DNA from: Candidatus Scatomonas merdigallinarum
Lineage (GTDB): Bacteria; Bacillota; Clostridia; Lachnospirales; Lachnospiraceae
NCBI GenBank assembly: GCA_018716305.1
Contig: DVKB01000019.1
Location: 1-64,000, forward strand
Length of the DNA: 64,000 nucleotides
Reading direction: 5' to 3'
A model generated the notes under the pieces. That model was not told where the DNA came from, ran no database searches, and saw nothing but the letters and a program-made list of their open reading frames with translations. Of this stretch, positions 15,393 to 25,214 are shown one piece after another (the first letter of the stretch is position 1; every line of letters starts with the position of its first letter). Both the position numbers and the translations under genes were made by a program.

Positions 15393-17735
15393 ATGAAGAA
15401 AAAACAAAGTATAATCGTGCTGATCCTGAGTCTGGCTCTGACGGTGCTGCTGGGCTTTACGGTGATCAGAGGCTGGGGCCCTACGGGTACCGGAAGCATG
15501 GGTAATATCCGTACCGGACTGGATCTTTCCGGGGGCGTCAGCATTACCTATCAGGCTGTGGAGACAAATCCCTCCCAGGAAGATATGGACGATACCGTCA
15601 ACAAACTGGAACAGCGTGTGCAGCAGTACAGCAATGAGGCTCTGGTCTATCAGCAGGGACTGAACCGGATCAGCATTGAGATTCCGGGAGCTACGGACGC
15701 CAACGCGATCCTGGAGGAACTGGGAAAACCGGGATCTCTGCAGTTTGTGGATGAAAACGGAAACGTGGTGCTGGACGGCACGGACATTGCCGGCGCGGAA
15801 GGCGTGGCCCGGGTGGATCAGACTACCGGACAGAGGCAGTACGTTGTGGAACTGAATATGACTTCAGAGGGAACCTCCAAGTTCGCGGAAGCCACCAGAG
15901 AAAATATCAATAAAGTGATTTCGATTGTGTATGACGGGACCACCGTAAGCAGTCCCCAGGTAAACAGTGTGATTACCAATGGACAGGCAGTCATCGAGGG
16001 AATGACCAGCCTGGAGGAGGCCAAAAGTCTGGCGTCCACTATCCGGATCGGCGCTCTGTCCCTGGAGCTGGAGGAGGTGTACTCCAACGTGGTGGGCGCC
16101 CAGCTGGGACAGGAGGCCCTGGAAACCAGCGTCATCGCCGGCACCATCGGCCTTCTGATTGTAGGCGTGTTTATGATTCTGGTCTATCGGATCTCCGGTC
16201 TGGCGGCAGCCTGGGCCCTGGTGATCTTTGCTTTCCTGGATCTGATCTTCCTGAACGCCTTTGATATCACCCTGACTCTGCCCGGCATTGCCGGCGTGGT
16301 GCTGACCATAGGCATGGCGGTAGACGCCAATGTCATCATCTATGCCAGAATGCGGGAGGAACTCACGGCGGGAAGAGGCATCCACGGCGCCATCCAGGCA
16401 GGCTTCCATAAAGCCTTTTCCGCTATCTTTGACGGAAATATCACCACCCTCATCGCGGCGGCGGTGCTGTACGCTCTGGGCAACGGAAGCATCCGGGGAT
16501 TTGCCGTGACCCTGGCCATCGGCGTGATCCTGTCCATGTTTTCCGCCCTGGTGGTGTCCAGATGGCTCAGCTACGCTTTCTACGGAGTGGGCGCCAAAAG
16601 TGAAAAACTGTACGGCACCATCAAGCCCAGAAAGCCCTTTAACTTTGTGGGAAAACGACGTCTGGTGTTTATTCTGTCCGCTATCCTGGTACTTTCCGCC
16701 CCGGCAGGGCTGGCGGTGTATCAGGCCAACAGCGGCAAGGCTCTGAACTTCAGCCTGGATTTCATCGGAGGCACCGCCTCCACCGTGGATTTCGGGGAGG
16801 ATATGAGCCTTACAGATCTGGACCATGAAGTGCAGCCGGTGGTGGCGGAAGTCACCGGCGACAACAATATTCAGTTCCAGAAGGTCAGCGGAAGCAATCA
16901 GGTTATTATCAAGACACGGGAGCTGGATCTGCAGGAGCGCCAGACCCTGACTGATACCCTGAAAGAACATTTCAGCCAGGTTGACACAGCCTCCGTTACC
17001 GCGGAAAATATTTCCGCTACCATGAGCAGCGAAATGCGCCAGAACGCCGTTCTGGCGGTGGTGATCGCCGTGATCCTGATGCTGATCTATATCTGGATCC
17101 GTTTCCGGGATCTCCGTTTTGCCACCAGCGCCATTCTGGCTCTGCTCCACGATGTAATCGTGGTTCTGAGTTTTTACGCCTGGTTCCGTTTCTCCGTGGG
17201 CAATACTTTTATCGCGGTGATGCTGACGATTCTGGGTTATTCCATTAACTCCACCATCGTGATTTTTGACCGGATCCGGGAGAATCTGCCTGCCATGCAG
17301 GGAGAGAGCCTGCGGACGGTAGTGAACGCTTCCATTACCCAGACGCTGACCAGGACGCTTTATTCGTCTCTGACTACGTTTATTACTATTTTTGTCCTGT
17401 TCCTTATGGGAGTGCCGGCGGTGCGGGAGTTTGCCCTGCCCATTATCGTGGGAATCGTCTGCGGCGCCTACACATCGGTATGCCTTACCGGCGCCCTCTG
17501 GTATGTCATGAAGACCAGGCTGGGACAAAACCGGGTAATCGACGCGCTTCCGGAGCAGTCTCTGCCGGAAAAGAACACGGAAGATGCCGAAAAGAAAGTT
17601 CCGGAGGACAGCGGCAGGAGCGGGGAAAAGCAGACAGCGCGGAAAACCGGAACCAAAACAGAAAAATCCGGGCAGCAGGGGGCAAAAAAACCGCTGCAGA
17701 GCACCAAGAGAAAGAAACATAGAAGAAAATATTGA
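15393..17735 (+). CDS. secDF: Fused protein-export subunit SecDF
   Basis: 780-residue fusion of SecD and SecF that uses the proton gradient to help SecYEG move proteins across the membrane. The SecD half (about 1-420) has TGLDLSGGVSITYQ near the N-terminus, a large external domain, then a transmembrane block with IGMAVDANVIIYARMREE. The SecF half (about 425-715) contains FSLDFIGGT and a second block with GYSINSTIVIFDRIREN. A highly charged tail of about 65 residues (Lys/Glu/Gln-rich) follows and is probably cytoplasmic. Fusion is common in Firmicutes. The gene follows scfB closely and is probably cotranscribed. Confidence 0.96.
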   Translation: MKKKQSIIVLILSLALTVLLGFTVIRGWGPTGTGSMGNIRTGLDLSGGVSITYQAVETNPSQEDMDDTVNKLEQRVQQYSNEALVYQQGLNRISIEIPGATDANAILEELGKPGSLQFVDENGNVVLDGTDIAGAEGVARVDQTTGQRQYVVELNMTSEGTSKFAEATRENINKVISIVYDGTTVSSPQVNSVITNGQAVIEGMTSLEEAKSLASTIRIGALSLELEEVYSNVVGAQLGQEALETSVIAGTIGLLIVGVFMILVYRISGLAAAWALVIFAFLDLIFLNAFDITLTLPGIAGVVLTIGMAVDANVIIYARMREELTAGRGIHGAIQAGFHKAFSAIFDGNITTLIAAAVLYALGNGSIRGFAVTLAIGVILSMFSALVVSRWLSYAFYGVGAKSEKLYGTIKPRKPFNFVGKRRLVFILSAILVLSAPAGLAVYQANSGKALNFSLDFIGGTASTVDFGEDMSLTDLDHEVQPVVAEVTGDNNIQFQKVSGSNQVIIKTRELDLQERQTLTDTLKEHFSQVDTASVTAENISATMSSEMRQNAVLAVVIAVILMLIYIWIRFRDLRFATSAILALLHDVIVVLSFYAWFRFSVGNTFIAVMLTILGYSINSTIVIFDRIRENLPAMQGESLRTVVNASITQTLTRTLYSSLTTFITIFVLFLMGVPAVREFALPIIVGIVCGAYTSVCLTGALWYVMKTRLGQNRVIDALPEQSLPEKNTEDAEKKVPEDSGRSGEKQTARKTGTKTEKSGQQGAKKPLQSTKRKKHRRKY

Positions 17736-17804
17736 GAACAGCAGCAGGGAGACAGCCTTTGGGGGCAGCCTCCCTGTTCGCTGTCCGCGGCAGGAGTGAC
17801 AAAT

Positions 17805-19517
17805 ATGGAACGATGGGTAGTTGCGGCCAAGAGGGCCGATTTTAACGAGATAGGCAGGAAGTTTTCCATTGACCCGGTGATCGCCCGGCTGATCCGGAAC
17901 CGGGATGTGGTGGGGGATGAGGCGGTGCGGAAGTATCTGTACGGCGGCCTGAAGGATCTGACGGATCCCGGTCTCATGAAGGGGATGAAAGAAGGGGCCG
18001 GGCTGCTTCTGGAGAACATCCGGCAGGGAAAAGCTATCCGGGTAATCGGTGATTACGATATTGACGGGGTTATGTCTTCCTACATATTAAAAAGAGGACT
18101 GGACCGATTAGGCGCCAGGGCGGACGTCCGCATTCCGGACCGGCTGACGGACGGGTACGGCCTCAATGAGCATCTGGTGCGCCAGGCTTATGAGGAGGGG
18201 GTGGATATGATCGTCACCTGTGACAACGGCATCGCGGCCGCCCGGCAGATCGCGGAGGCGAAAGAGCGGGGCATGATCGTGATTGTCACCGATCATCATG
18301 AAATCCCCTATGAGGAAAATGAGAAGGGGGAACGGCGGTATATCCTGCCTCCGGCCGACGCGGTGATTAATCCCAGGCAGCCGGGCTGCCCCTATCCCTT
18401 TAAGGGACTTTGCGGAGCCGGGGTGGCCTTTCAGTTTATCCGCTATCTGTACCGGGAGCAGGGGATACAGGAGGAGGCCTGGAGTTTCCTGGAATTTGTC
18501 GCCATTGCCACAGTGGGGGATGTGATGGATCTGCAGGGGGAAAACCGGATTCTGGTAAAGGAGGGACTGAAAAGACTGCGCCATACGCCCAATTTCGGCC
18601 TGCAGGAGCTGGCTGCCCGGAACAATCTTTCCCTGGATCAGATCGATGTGTACCACATCGGTTTTGTGCTGGGCCCCTGCCTCAATGCCAGCGGCAGGCT
18701 GGATACCGCGGCCAGAGCATTGAAGCTGCTGCTGACGGACAGCAGGGAGGAGGCCGCCCGGCTGGCGGGGGATCTGAAAGATCTGAACGAGAGCCGGAAA
18801 GCCATGACTCTGCAGGGAGAGCAGGAGGCCATTGAAATGGTAGAGCATTCGGAACAGATCCGCGACCGGGTGCTGGTGGTGTTTCTGCCGGACTGCCACG
18901 AGAGTCTGGCGGGGATCATTGCCGGCCGCCTGAAGGAGCATTTCCACCGGCCGGCCTTTGTGGTGACCCGGACGGAGGAGGGATTAAAAGGCTCCGGCCG
19001 TTCCATTGAAGCCTACTCCATGTATGAAGAGCTCTGCCGCTGCAGGGAGTATCTGACTAAATTCGGCGGGCATCCCATGGCGGCGGGAATCTCTCTGCGG
19101 GAAGAATCTCTGGAGCCCTTCCGCCGGAAGCTGAACACCCTCTGCACCCTGACAGAGCAGGATCTGACACCTAAGGTCACCATTGATGTGCCTATGCCCA
19201 TTTCCTATGTGCGCCGGGAGCTGCTGGACCAGATGGAACTGCTGAAGCCCTTCGGAAAGGGCAACAGCCGTCCGCTTTTTGCCCAGAAGCATATAAAAGT
19301 GTTGAATCCCAGGATTTTTGGCAAAAATAGGAATGTGGTAAAAATGCAGCTTATGGATCCGGAGGGCTATCTGATGGACGGTGTTTATTTCGGCAAAGGA
19401 GACGAATTTGTACAGTTCGCCGGGGAGCATCCGGAAATGTCCGTAGCGTATTACCCCAATATCGACCATTATATGGGAAGAGAGACTCTGCAGGCCACAG
19501 TAGTGACTTATCAGTAA
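17805..19517 (+). CDS. recJ: Single-stranded-DNA exonuclease RecJ
   Basis: 570-residue DHH-superfamily nuclease, a 5'-3' ssDNA exonuclease in recombination and mismatch repair. Visible motifs: GDYDIDGVMSSYIL (DHH motif I), CDNGIAA, VTDHHE (the DHH motif), the DHHA1 motif with GGHPMAAG about 420 residues in, and a C-terminal OB-like domain. The ATG at 17805 is preferred over the GTG at 17796, which overlaps the AGGAG ribosome site. It lies between secDF and apt. Confidence 0.94.
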   Translation: MERWVVAAKRADFNEIGRKFSIDPVIARLIRNRDVVGDEAVRKYLYGGLKDLTDPGLMKGMKEGAGLLLENIRQGKAIRVIGDYDIDGVMSSYILKRGLDRLGARADVRIPDRLTDGYGLNEHLVRQAYEEGVDMIVTCDNGIAAARQIAEAKERGMIVIVTDHHEIPYEENEKGERRYILPPADAVINPRQPGCPYPFKGLCGAGVAFQFIRYLYREQGIQEEAWSFLEFVAIATVGDVMDLQGENRILVKEGLKRLRHTPNFGLQELAARNNLSLDQIDVYHIGFVLGPCLNASGRLDTAARALKLLLTDSREEAARLAGDLKDLNESRKAMTLQGEQEAIEMVEHSEQIRDRVLVVFLPDCHESLAGIIAGRLKEHFHRPAFVVTRTEEGLKGSGRSIEAYSMYEELCRCREYLTKFGGHPMAAGISLREESLEPFRRKLNTLCTLTEQDLTPKVTIDVPMPISYVRRELLDQMELLKPFGKGNSRPLFAQKHIKVLNPRIFGKNRNVVKMQLMDPEGYLMDGVYFGKGDEFVQFAGEHPEMSVAYYPNIDHYMGRETLQATVVTYQ

Positions 19518-19533
19518 TACCTGCGGGCGAGTC

Positions 19534-19562
19534 TTGAATCTGGGAAAAAAGGATGTTATACT
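19534..19562 (+). promoter_or_regulatory. Promoter of apt
   Basis: TTGAAT at 19534-19539, a 17-bp spacer and TATACT at 19557-19562, between the recJ stop and the apt start. It gives apt and relA a start site of their own. Confidence 0.75.
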
Positions 19563-19598
19563 TTAAATTACGATGTCGAAAAAGGAGATTTAAAGGAC

Positions 19599-20123
19599 AT
19601 GAAAAAATTAGAAGAGTATGTGATGAGTATTCCGGATTTTCCGGAGCCTGGAGTGATCTTCCGGGATGTGACCAGCATCCTTCAGGACGCGGACGGTCTG
19701 AAGCTGGCCATTGATTCCCTTCAGGCTCTGCTCAAAGATGTGGACTTTGACGTGGTGGTGGGAACAGAGTCCCGGGGATTTATTTTCGGCATGCCGCTTG
19801 CATACAATTTACATAAGCCCTTTGTGCCGGTGCGCAAAAAGGGAAAGCTTCCCAGAGAAACCGTGGAGATGAGCTACGAGCTGGAGTACGGCAGCGCTTC
19901 CATTGAGATGCACAGGGACGCCATTCAGCCCGGGCAGAGGGCGGTGCTGGTGGATGATCTCATCGCTACCGGAGGCACCATGGAGGCTGCGGCCAGGCTG
20001 GTGGAGTCCCTGGGCGGCGAAGTGGCAAAGATCATTTTTGTCATGGAACTGGCAGGACTGAAGGGACGTGAGAAACTGAAAAAATATGACGTGGCCTCGG
20101 TCATTCGCTACGAGGGAAAATAA
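19599..20123 (+). CDS. apt: Adenine phosphoribosyltransferase
   Basis: 174-residue cytoplasmic enzyme that salvages adenine: adenine + PRPP to AMP + pyrophosphate. The PRPP-binding motif is seen as VLVDDLIATGGT around 120-131, and the N-terminal IPDFPEPGVIFRD is typical of the family. Length is normal. It is followed 33 nt later by the RelA/SpoT gene, a common pairing of purine salvage with alarmone metabolism in Firmicutes. Confidence 0.97.
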   Translation: MKKLEEYVMSIPDFPEPGVIFRDVTSILQDADGLKLAIDSLQALLKDVDFDVVVGTESRGFIFGMPLAYNLHKPFVPVRKKGKLPRETVEMSYELEYGSASIEMHRDAIQPGQRAVLVDDLIATGGTMEAAARLVESLGGEVAKIIFVMELAGLKGREKLKKYDVASVIRYEGK

Positions 20124-20156
20124 GGACGGCTGTCCGCAGGAAAGGAGCTGAGGGAA

Positions 20157-22460
20157 ATGGAAGGAAAACCGCAGAACGACAAGCAGGAAAAATTAAAAGA
20201 AGAGATCGCGGCTGTGGACGCCAGCGTGAAAACCATGAAAGATTTTACCAGTCCGGAGCAGCTGTATCAGGAACTGATTTCCAGTGTCCACAAATATCAT
20301 CCCTCAGCCGATATAACGCTGATCGAGAAGGCTTACCGGGTAGCTTACGATGCCCATAAAGGGCAGGCGCGGAAATCCGGGGAGCCCTATATTATCCATC
20401 CCCTCTGTGTGGGCATTATCCTGGCGGATCTGGAGCTGGATAAGGAGAGTATCGCCGCGGGTCTGCTCCACGATGTGGTGGAGGACACGGTGATGACAGA
20501 GGAGGAGCTGGAGCGGGAGTTCGGCAGCGAGGTAGCCCTGATTGTGGACGGGGTCACCAAACTGGGACAGCTGAACTATTCCGCGGACAAGGTGGAGGAA
20601 CAGGCGGAAAACCTGCGGAAAATGTTCCTGGCCATGGCCAAGGATATCCGGGTAATTCTGGTGAAGCTGGCCGACCGTCTTCACAATATGCGGACTCTGC
20701 AGTATATGAGCCCGGCCAAGCAGAAGGAAAAGGCCAGAGAGACCATGGACATCTACGCTCCCATCGCCCAGAGGCTGGGTATCTCTAAAGTAAAGGTGGA
20801 GCTGGATGACCTGTCCCTGAAGTATCTGAAACCGGAAGTCTATTATGACCTGGTGCGGCAGATCAACCAGAAAAAGGGAGAGCGCCAGGAATTTGTAGAG
20901 CGGATCGTGAAAGAAGTGAAGGCCCATATCAGCGCGGCGGGCATTGAGGCCCAGATCAGCGGCCGGGCGAAACATTTCTTCAGCATTTATAAGAAGATGG
21001 TGAACCAGGATAAGACCCTGGATCAGATCTATGATCTCTTCGCGGTGCGGATTATTGTGGAGACGGTGAAGGACTGCTATGCGGCTCTGGGAGTGATCCA
21101 TGAGATGTACACCCCCATTCCCGGCCGGTTTAAGGACTACATCGCCATGCCCAAGCCCAACATGTATCAGTCCCTGCACACCACCCTGATGGGGCCAAGC
21201 GGCCAGCCTTTTGAGATCCAGATCCGGACCTTTGAGATGCACCGGACGGCAGAATACGGAATTGCCGCCCACTGGAAATATAAGGAGGCCTCCGACGGCA
21301 AGAAGTCGGGGCCGGAGCAGGAGGAGGCGAAGCTCAGCTGGCTGCGCCAGATCCTGGAATGGCAGCAGGACATGTCCGACAACCGGGAGTTTATGAATCT
21401 GCTGAAAAGCGACCTGGATCTGTTTGCCGACAATGTGTACTGCTTCTCCCCGGCGGGAGACGTAAAAACCCTGCCCAGCGGATCCTGCACCATTGATTTC
21501 GCCTATTCCGTCCATTCGGCGGTGGGCAACCGCATGGTGGGAGCCCGGGTCAACGGAAAGCTGGTGCCCATTGAGACGGAGCTGCACAACGGAGACCGGG
21601 TGGAGATCATCACCTCCCAGAACTCCAAAGGACCCAGCCGGGACTGGCTGAAGGTGGTAAAGAGCACCCAGGCCAAAAACCGGATCAATCAGTGGTTCCG
21701 CCAGGAGCTGAAGGAAGACAACATCATCAAGGGAAAGGAGATGCTGAACAGCTACGCCAAGCTGAAGGGGAAAAATCTGGGGCTGTTTCTGAAGCCCCAT
21801 TACATGGATTCCGTCCGGAATAAGTACGGGTTCCGGGACTGGGATTCCGTGCTGGCCGCCATCGGCCACGGCGGGCTGAAGGAGGGCCAGGTTCTCAACA
21901 AACTGATGGAGGCTTATGACAAGGAGCATAAGCGGGAGATTACTGACAAAGAGGTGCTGGAGGCGGCAAAAGAGACGAAAGCGGAGATCCCGGTAAACAA
22001 GTCCAAGGGAGGGATTACCGTCCACGGCATCCACGATGTGGCGGTGCGCTTCTCCAAATGCTGCAGCCCCATTCCCGGGGACGAGATCGTGGGGTTTGTC
22101 ACCCGGGGCCGGGGCATTACCATCCACCGGACCGACTGTGTCAACATTATGAATTTGCCGGAATCAGAGCGGCAGAGATTGATTGAAGCCGAATGGGAGG
22201 CGGGAGAAGCCGATCATCAGCTGTATACGGTGGAGATCAATATTTACGCCAACAACCGGACCGGGCTGCTGGTGGATATTTCAAAAATTTTTACGGAACG
22301 CAAAATTGACGTGACGGCCATGAATGTCCGGACCAGCAAACAGGGTACGGCTACCATCGATATGGCCTTCGATGTCAACAGCAAATCGGAGCTGAACGCT
22401 CTGATTGAGAAGATACGGCAGGTGGAAAGCGTGCTGGATATAGAGAGATCGAGAGGATGA
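20157..22460 (+). CDS. relA: Bifunctional (p)ppGpp synthetase/hydrolase
   Basis: 767-residue long RSH enzyme that makes and degrades (p)ppGpp in the stringent response. Domains in order: HD hydrolase (about 65-210, with HDVVEDT and the conserved HNMRT), synthetase (about 255-365, with YQSLHTTL), TGS (about 415-475), a zinc-finger/helical region containing the conserved Cys-Cys-S-P-I-P, and a C-terminal ACT domain (about 690-767). Both catalytic halves look intact. The first 45 residues are a charged extension with no recognised domain. The next gene starts 4 nt after the stop. The symbol rel or relA is used for such genes in Firmicutes. Confidence 0.96.
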   Translation: MEGKPQNDKQEKLKEEIAAVDASVKTMKDFTSPEQLYQELISSVHKYHPSADITLIEKAYRVAYDAHKGQARKSGEPYIIHPLCVGIILADLELDKESIAAGLLHDVVEDTVMTEEELEREFGSEVALIVDGVTKLGQLNYSADKVEEQAENLRKMFLAMAKDIRVILVKLADRLHNMRTLQYMSPAKQKEKARETMDIYAPIAQRLGISKVKVELDDLSLKYLKPEVYYDLVRQINQKKGERQEFVERIVKEVKAHISAAGIEAQISGRAKHFFSIYKKMVNQDKTLDQIYDLFAVRIIVETVKDCYAALGVIHEMYTPIPGRFKDYIAMPKPNMYQSLHTTLMGPSGQPFEIQIRTFEMHRTAEYGIAAHWKYKEASDGKKSGPEQEEAKLSWLRQILEWQQDMSDNREFMNLLKSDLDLFADNVYCFSPAGDVKTLPSGSCTIDFAYSVHSAVGNRMVGARVNGKLVPIETELHNGDRVEIITSQNSKGPSRDWLKVVKSTQAKNRINQWFRQELKEDNIIKGKEMLNSYAKLKGKNLGLFLKPHYMDSVRNKYGFRDWDSVLAAIGHGGLKEGQVLNKLMEAYDKEHKREITDKEVLEAAKETKAEIPVNKSKGGITVHGIHDVAVRFSKCCSPIPGDEIVGFVTRGRGITIHRTDCVNIMNLPESERQRLIEAEWEAGEADHQLYTVEINIYANNRTGLLVDISKIFTERKIDVTAMNVRTSKQGTATIDMAFDVNSKSELNALIEKIRQVESVLDIERSRG

Positions 22461-22464
22461 CAGT

Positions 22465-23094
22465 ATGGCAGAGATAATTGTGCAGAATCTGGTTCTGGGA
22501 ATGGTGGCCACCAACACTTATTTCCTTATGAACCCGGAGACAAAGGAAATGCTGCTGGCAGATCCCGCCGATGAGGCGGAGGCCATTGAGAGAAAGGTCA
22601 GCGCCATGGGAGGAAAGCCGACGGCGGTGCTGCTGACCCACGGACACTACGACCATATGCTGGCGGCGGACGCGGTGAGGCAAAAATACGGGATTCAGGT
22701 CTACGTCCATGAGCTGGATGAGCCGGTGCTGGAGGACGCCGCTCTGAATCTTTCCGGTTTCTGGAGCCGCCCCTATACCATGAAGGCGGACTGTCTGGTG
22801 AAGGAGGGGGATGTGCTGCGGTTGGCAGGCTTTGAGATCCGTGTCATGCATACCCCGGGACACACCCAGGGAAGCGCCTGCTATTATTTCCCGGAGCAGA
22901 AGATCCTCCTGAGCGGAGATACCCTGTTCTGTGAATCCTACGGGCGGACAGATTTTCCCACTTCCAGCGCCGGGGACATGCAGAAAAGCGTGCGGCGTCT
23001 GCTGACGGAACTGCCGGAGGACACGGCAGTGTATCCGGGACATCAGTGTTCCACCAGCATTGATATGGAAAAGAGGTTTAATCCCCTTGCTTAA
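22465..23094 (+). CDS. Metallo-beta-lactamase-fold hydrolase (glyoxalase II-like)
   Basis: 209-residue MBL-fold hydrolase with the metal motif THGHYDHM (about 53-60), a second histidine in MHTPGHTQGS, Asp in LSGDTLF and a late His in VYPGHQ. It resembles hydroxyacylglutathione hydrolase-like (YcbL-type) proteins, which hydrolyse thioesters such as lactoyl conjugates. The exact substrate is not known. It begins 4 nt after the RelA/SpoT stop and its last 8 nt overlap hemZ, so translation is probably coupled. Confidence 0.88.
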   Translation: MAEIIVQNLVLGMVATNTYFLMNPETKEMLLADPADEAEAIERKVSAMGGKPTAVLLTHGHYDHMLAADAVRQKYGIQVYVHELDEPVLEDAALNLSGFWSRPYTMKADCLVKEGDVLRLAGFEIRVMHTPGHTQGSACYYFPEQKILLSGDTLFCESYGRTDFPTSSAGDMQKSVRRLLTELPEDTAVYPGHQCSTSIDMEKRFNPLA

Positions 23095-24571
23095 TATCCG
23101 GCTTTGGTTTAATATAAGAGACTATGAGTATGATGTGTACTCCCTGATCCGCGCTTTTTATCCCGGGTGTCAGATTGCTGTGTGGGCGGAAGGGGAGGAA
23201 GCGCCGGAGGGAGCCTGGGATCAGCGGCACAGAGTGTACTATGAACCGTCGGCCATCCGATATACCCTGGAGGAGGCCGGCGAAACTGTGCTGGAGCAGC
23301 GGACGGAATTCCCGGAGACAGAGAACCGCACAGAGTATAAAAATCATCTGAAGCGTCTGGTTTACCGGTGTCTTTCCGAATATACCGGGCAGAAACTCCC
23401 CTGGGGGGATCTGACAGGGATCCGGCCGGTCAAGATTCCCCTGCGTCTTCTGGAAGAGGGAAGGACCAACGGGGAGATCGCGGCTTATCTGCGGGATACT
23501 TACTATGTAAGCCGGGAAAAGACGGCTCTGGCCGTTGCCACCGCCAACCGGGAGCGGGCGCTGCTCTCCGGCACGGACTGGCTTTCCGGGTACAGTCTTT
23601 ACGTGGGCGTTCCTTTCTGCCCCACCATCTGTCTGTACTGTTCCTTCGGATCCCATCCCCTGAAACAGTGGGGATACCTGATGGGAGCCTATCTGGAGGC
23701 TCTGAAAAAGGAACTGTCCTTTATCGGGGAGCGGATGCGGGGACGGCCTCTGCACACCATTTACATAGGGGGAGGGACCCCCACCACCCTTTCACCGGAG
23801 CAGCTCCGGGAACTGCTGGGCTTTCTGGCGGATACCTTTCCCCTGGATCCCCTCCGGGAATTTACCGTGGAAGCGGGGCGGCCGGACACCATTACCCGGG
23901 AAAAGCTGCAGGTCCTGCGGGAGTTTCCCGTAAGCCGGATTTCCATTAATCCCCAGACCATGAATCAGAAGACCCTGGATCTGATCGGCAGAAAACATAC
24001 GGTGGAGGAAACAGAAGCCGCCTATGTTCTGGCAAGAGAGCTGGGTTTTGACAACATTAACATGGATCTGATCGTGGGACTTCCCGGGGAAGGGAAGCAG
24101 GAAGTGGCCCATACTCTGAAGGAGATGAAGCGTCTCCGGCCGGACAGCCTGACCATTCATTCCCTGGCCTTGAAGCGGGCCACCAGGCTGAACCTTTTTA
24201 AGGATCAGTACGCGGAGATCTCCTTTGAAAATTCCCAGGAAATCATGGAGATGACCCAGAGGTGCGCGGCGGAACTGGGCATGGGTCCCTATTATCTGTA
24301 CCGTCAGAAAAATATGGCGGGCAATTTTGAGAATGTAGGCTATTCCACAGAGGGGAAGGCCGGACTGTACAATGTTCTGATTATGGAAGAGAAACAGTCT
24401 ATTATGGCTGCCGGTCCGGGGGCATCCACAAAATTTGTATTTGAAAACGGAACGCGCATTGAGCGGGCGGAAAATGTAAAAGATCTGAAACAGTATATAG
24501 AACGGATCGATGAAATGCTGGAGCGGAAACAGGCGGGGATTGAAAAGTACCTGGGTTCGAACCCGGCATGA
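23087..24571 (+). CDS. hemZ: Oxygen-independent coproporphyrinogen dehydrogenase HemZ
   Basis: About 494-residue radical SAM protein of the HemZ/HemN family. The cluster motif is CPTICLYC (C-x3-C-x2-C) after YVGVPF, followed by the SAM-binding GGGTPTTL and the INPQTMNQKTLDLIGRKH region typical of HemN-like enzymes. HemZ proteins in Clostridia sit in exactly this place between relA and hisS and may act in haem-type or other radical chemistry. The start is taken as TTG 23087, 9 nt after AGAGG, giving M-L-N-I-R-L; a TTG at 23060 overlaps further. The start choice is uncertain, the identity is not. Confidence 0.9.
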   Translation: MLNIRLWFNIRDYEYDVYSLIRAFYPGCQIAVWAEGEEAPEGAWDQRHRVYYEPSAIRYTLEEAGETVLEQRTEFPETENRTEYKNHLKRLVYRCLSEYTGQKLPWGDLTGIRPVKIPLRLLEEGRTNGEIAAYLRDTYYVSREKTALAVATANRERALLSGTDWLSGYSLYVGVPFCPTICLYCSFGSHPLKQWGYLMGAYLEALKKELSFIGERMRGRPLHTIYIGGGTPTTLSPEQLRELLGFLADTFPLDPLREFTVEAGRPDTITREKLQVLREFPVSRISINPQTMNQKTLDLIGRKHTVEETEAAYVLARELGFDNINMDLIVGLPGEGKQEVAHTLKEMKRLRPDSLTIHSLALKRATRLNLFKDQYAEISFENSQEIMEMTQRCAAELGMGPYYLYRQKNMAGNFENVGYSTEGKAGLYNVLIMEEKQSIMAAGPGASTKFVFENGTRIERAENVKDLKQYIERIDEMLERKQAGIEKYLGSNPA

Positions 24572-24596
24572 CCAATCTACAGGAGAGGTGTCCTGC

Positions 24597-25214
24597 ATGA
24601 CAGAAGAGAATAAATACGAAAATCATAAGCATCTTTTGTGGTACAGTCTTTCGGAACACCTGGCGCACGGCATGGATGTCAGCAATCTGGCCTATGAGAT
24701 TGCCCGGGAAATGGGAGTTTCGGAGGAAGACTGCCATGAACTGGCCCGGGCGGGGATGATCCATGATATCGGGAAGGTGACTCTCATGGGAGAGCCGGAG
24801 CTGGAGGGCAATCCTCTGGTAGTGGAGGAAATGCATTATGTGCGCCTACATCCCCACAAGGGCTACCTGGTGGCCCTGGAAAACGGCTATTCGGATACAG
24901 TTTGCGAGAGCATTCTGTACCACCACGAGAATTATGACGGCAGCGGCTATCCCTACCGCCTGGAGGGGAGGAATATCCCCATGGGCGCCAGGATCCTGCG
25001 GGTCAGCGATGTGTTCTGCGCCCTGACCTCCGACCGTCCCTATCGGAAGGCCTTTGATGAGGAGACAGCGGTCAGGCTGATGATCGATGAGATTAAAAAT
25101 TATGATATGAAGGTGTTTCTGGCGTTTCAGCGGGTGATCCACCGGGGAGCACATAAGAAGGTCAGAATGCCGGATATTTCATTGGATGTGAGAGGAGAAC
25201 TGAAGGAATCATGA
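24597..25214 (+). CDS. HD-GYP-like phosphohydrolase
   Basis: 205-residue protein made almost entirely of an HD-GYP-type domain: HD in MIHDIGKVTL, a second histidine in RLHPHKG, and HHENYDGSGYP matching the HHExxDGxGYP signature. Such domains cleave cyclic di-GMP or related nucleotides. There is no receiver or sensor domain, so it is a stand-alone enzyme or is controlled by protein partners. The ATG at 24597 follows GGAGAGG. Its stop overlaps the hisS start (ATGA), so the two are translationally coupled. Confidence 0.85.
   Translation: MTEENKYENHKHLLWYSLSEHLAHGMDVSNLAYEIAREMGVSEEDCHELARAGMIHDIGKVTLMGEPELEGNPLVVEEMHYVRLHPHKGYLVALENGYSDTVCESILYHHENYDGSGYPYRLEGRNIPMGARILRVSDVFCALTSDRPYRKAFDEETAVRLMIDEIKNYDMKVFLAFQRVIHRGAHKKVRMPDISLDVRGELKES

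Noticed and set aside
24551-24566. tRNA-like T-arm CTGGGTTCGAACCCGG followed by ACCA
   Set aside because: It lies at the 3' end of hemZ in frame, and no D-arm, anticodon arm or matching acceptor stem lies upstream. It is a chance palindrome.
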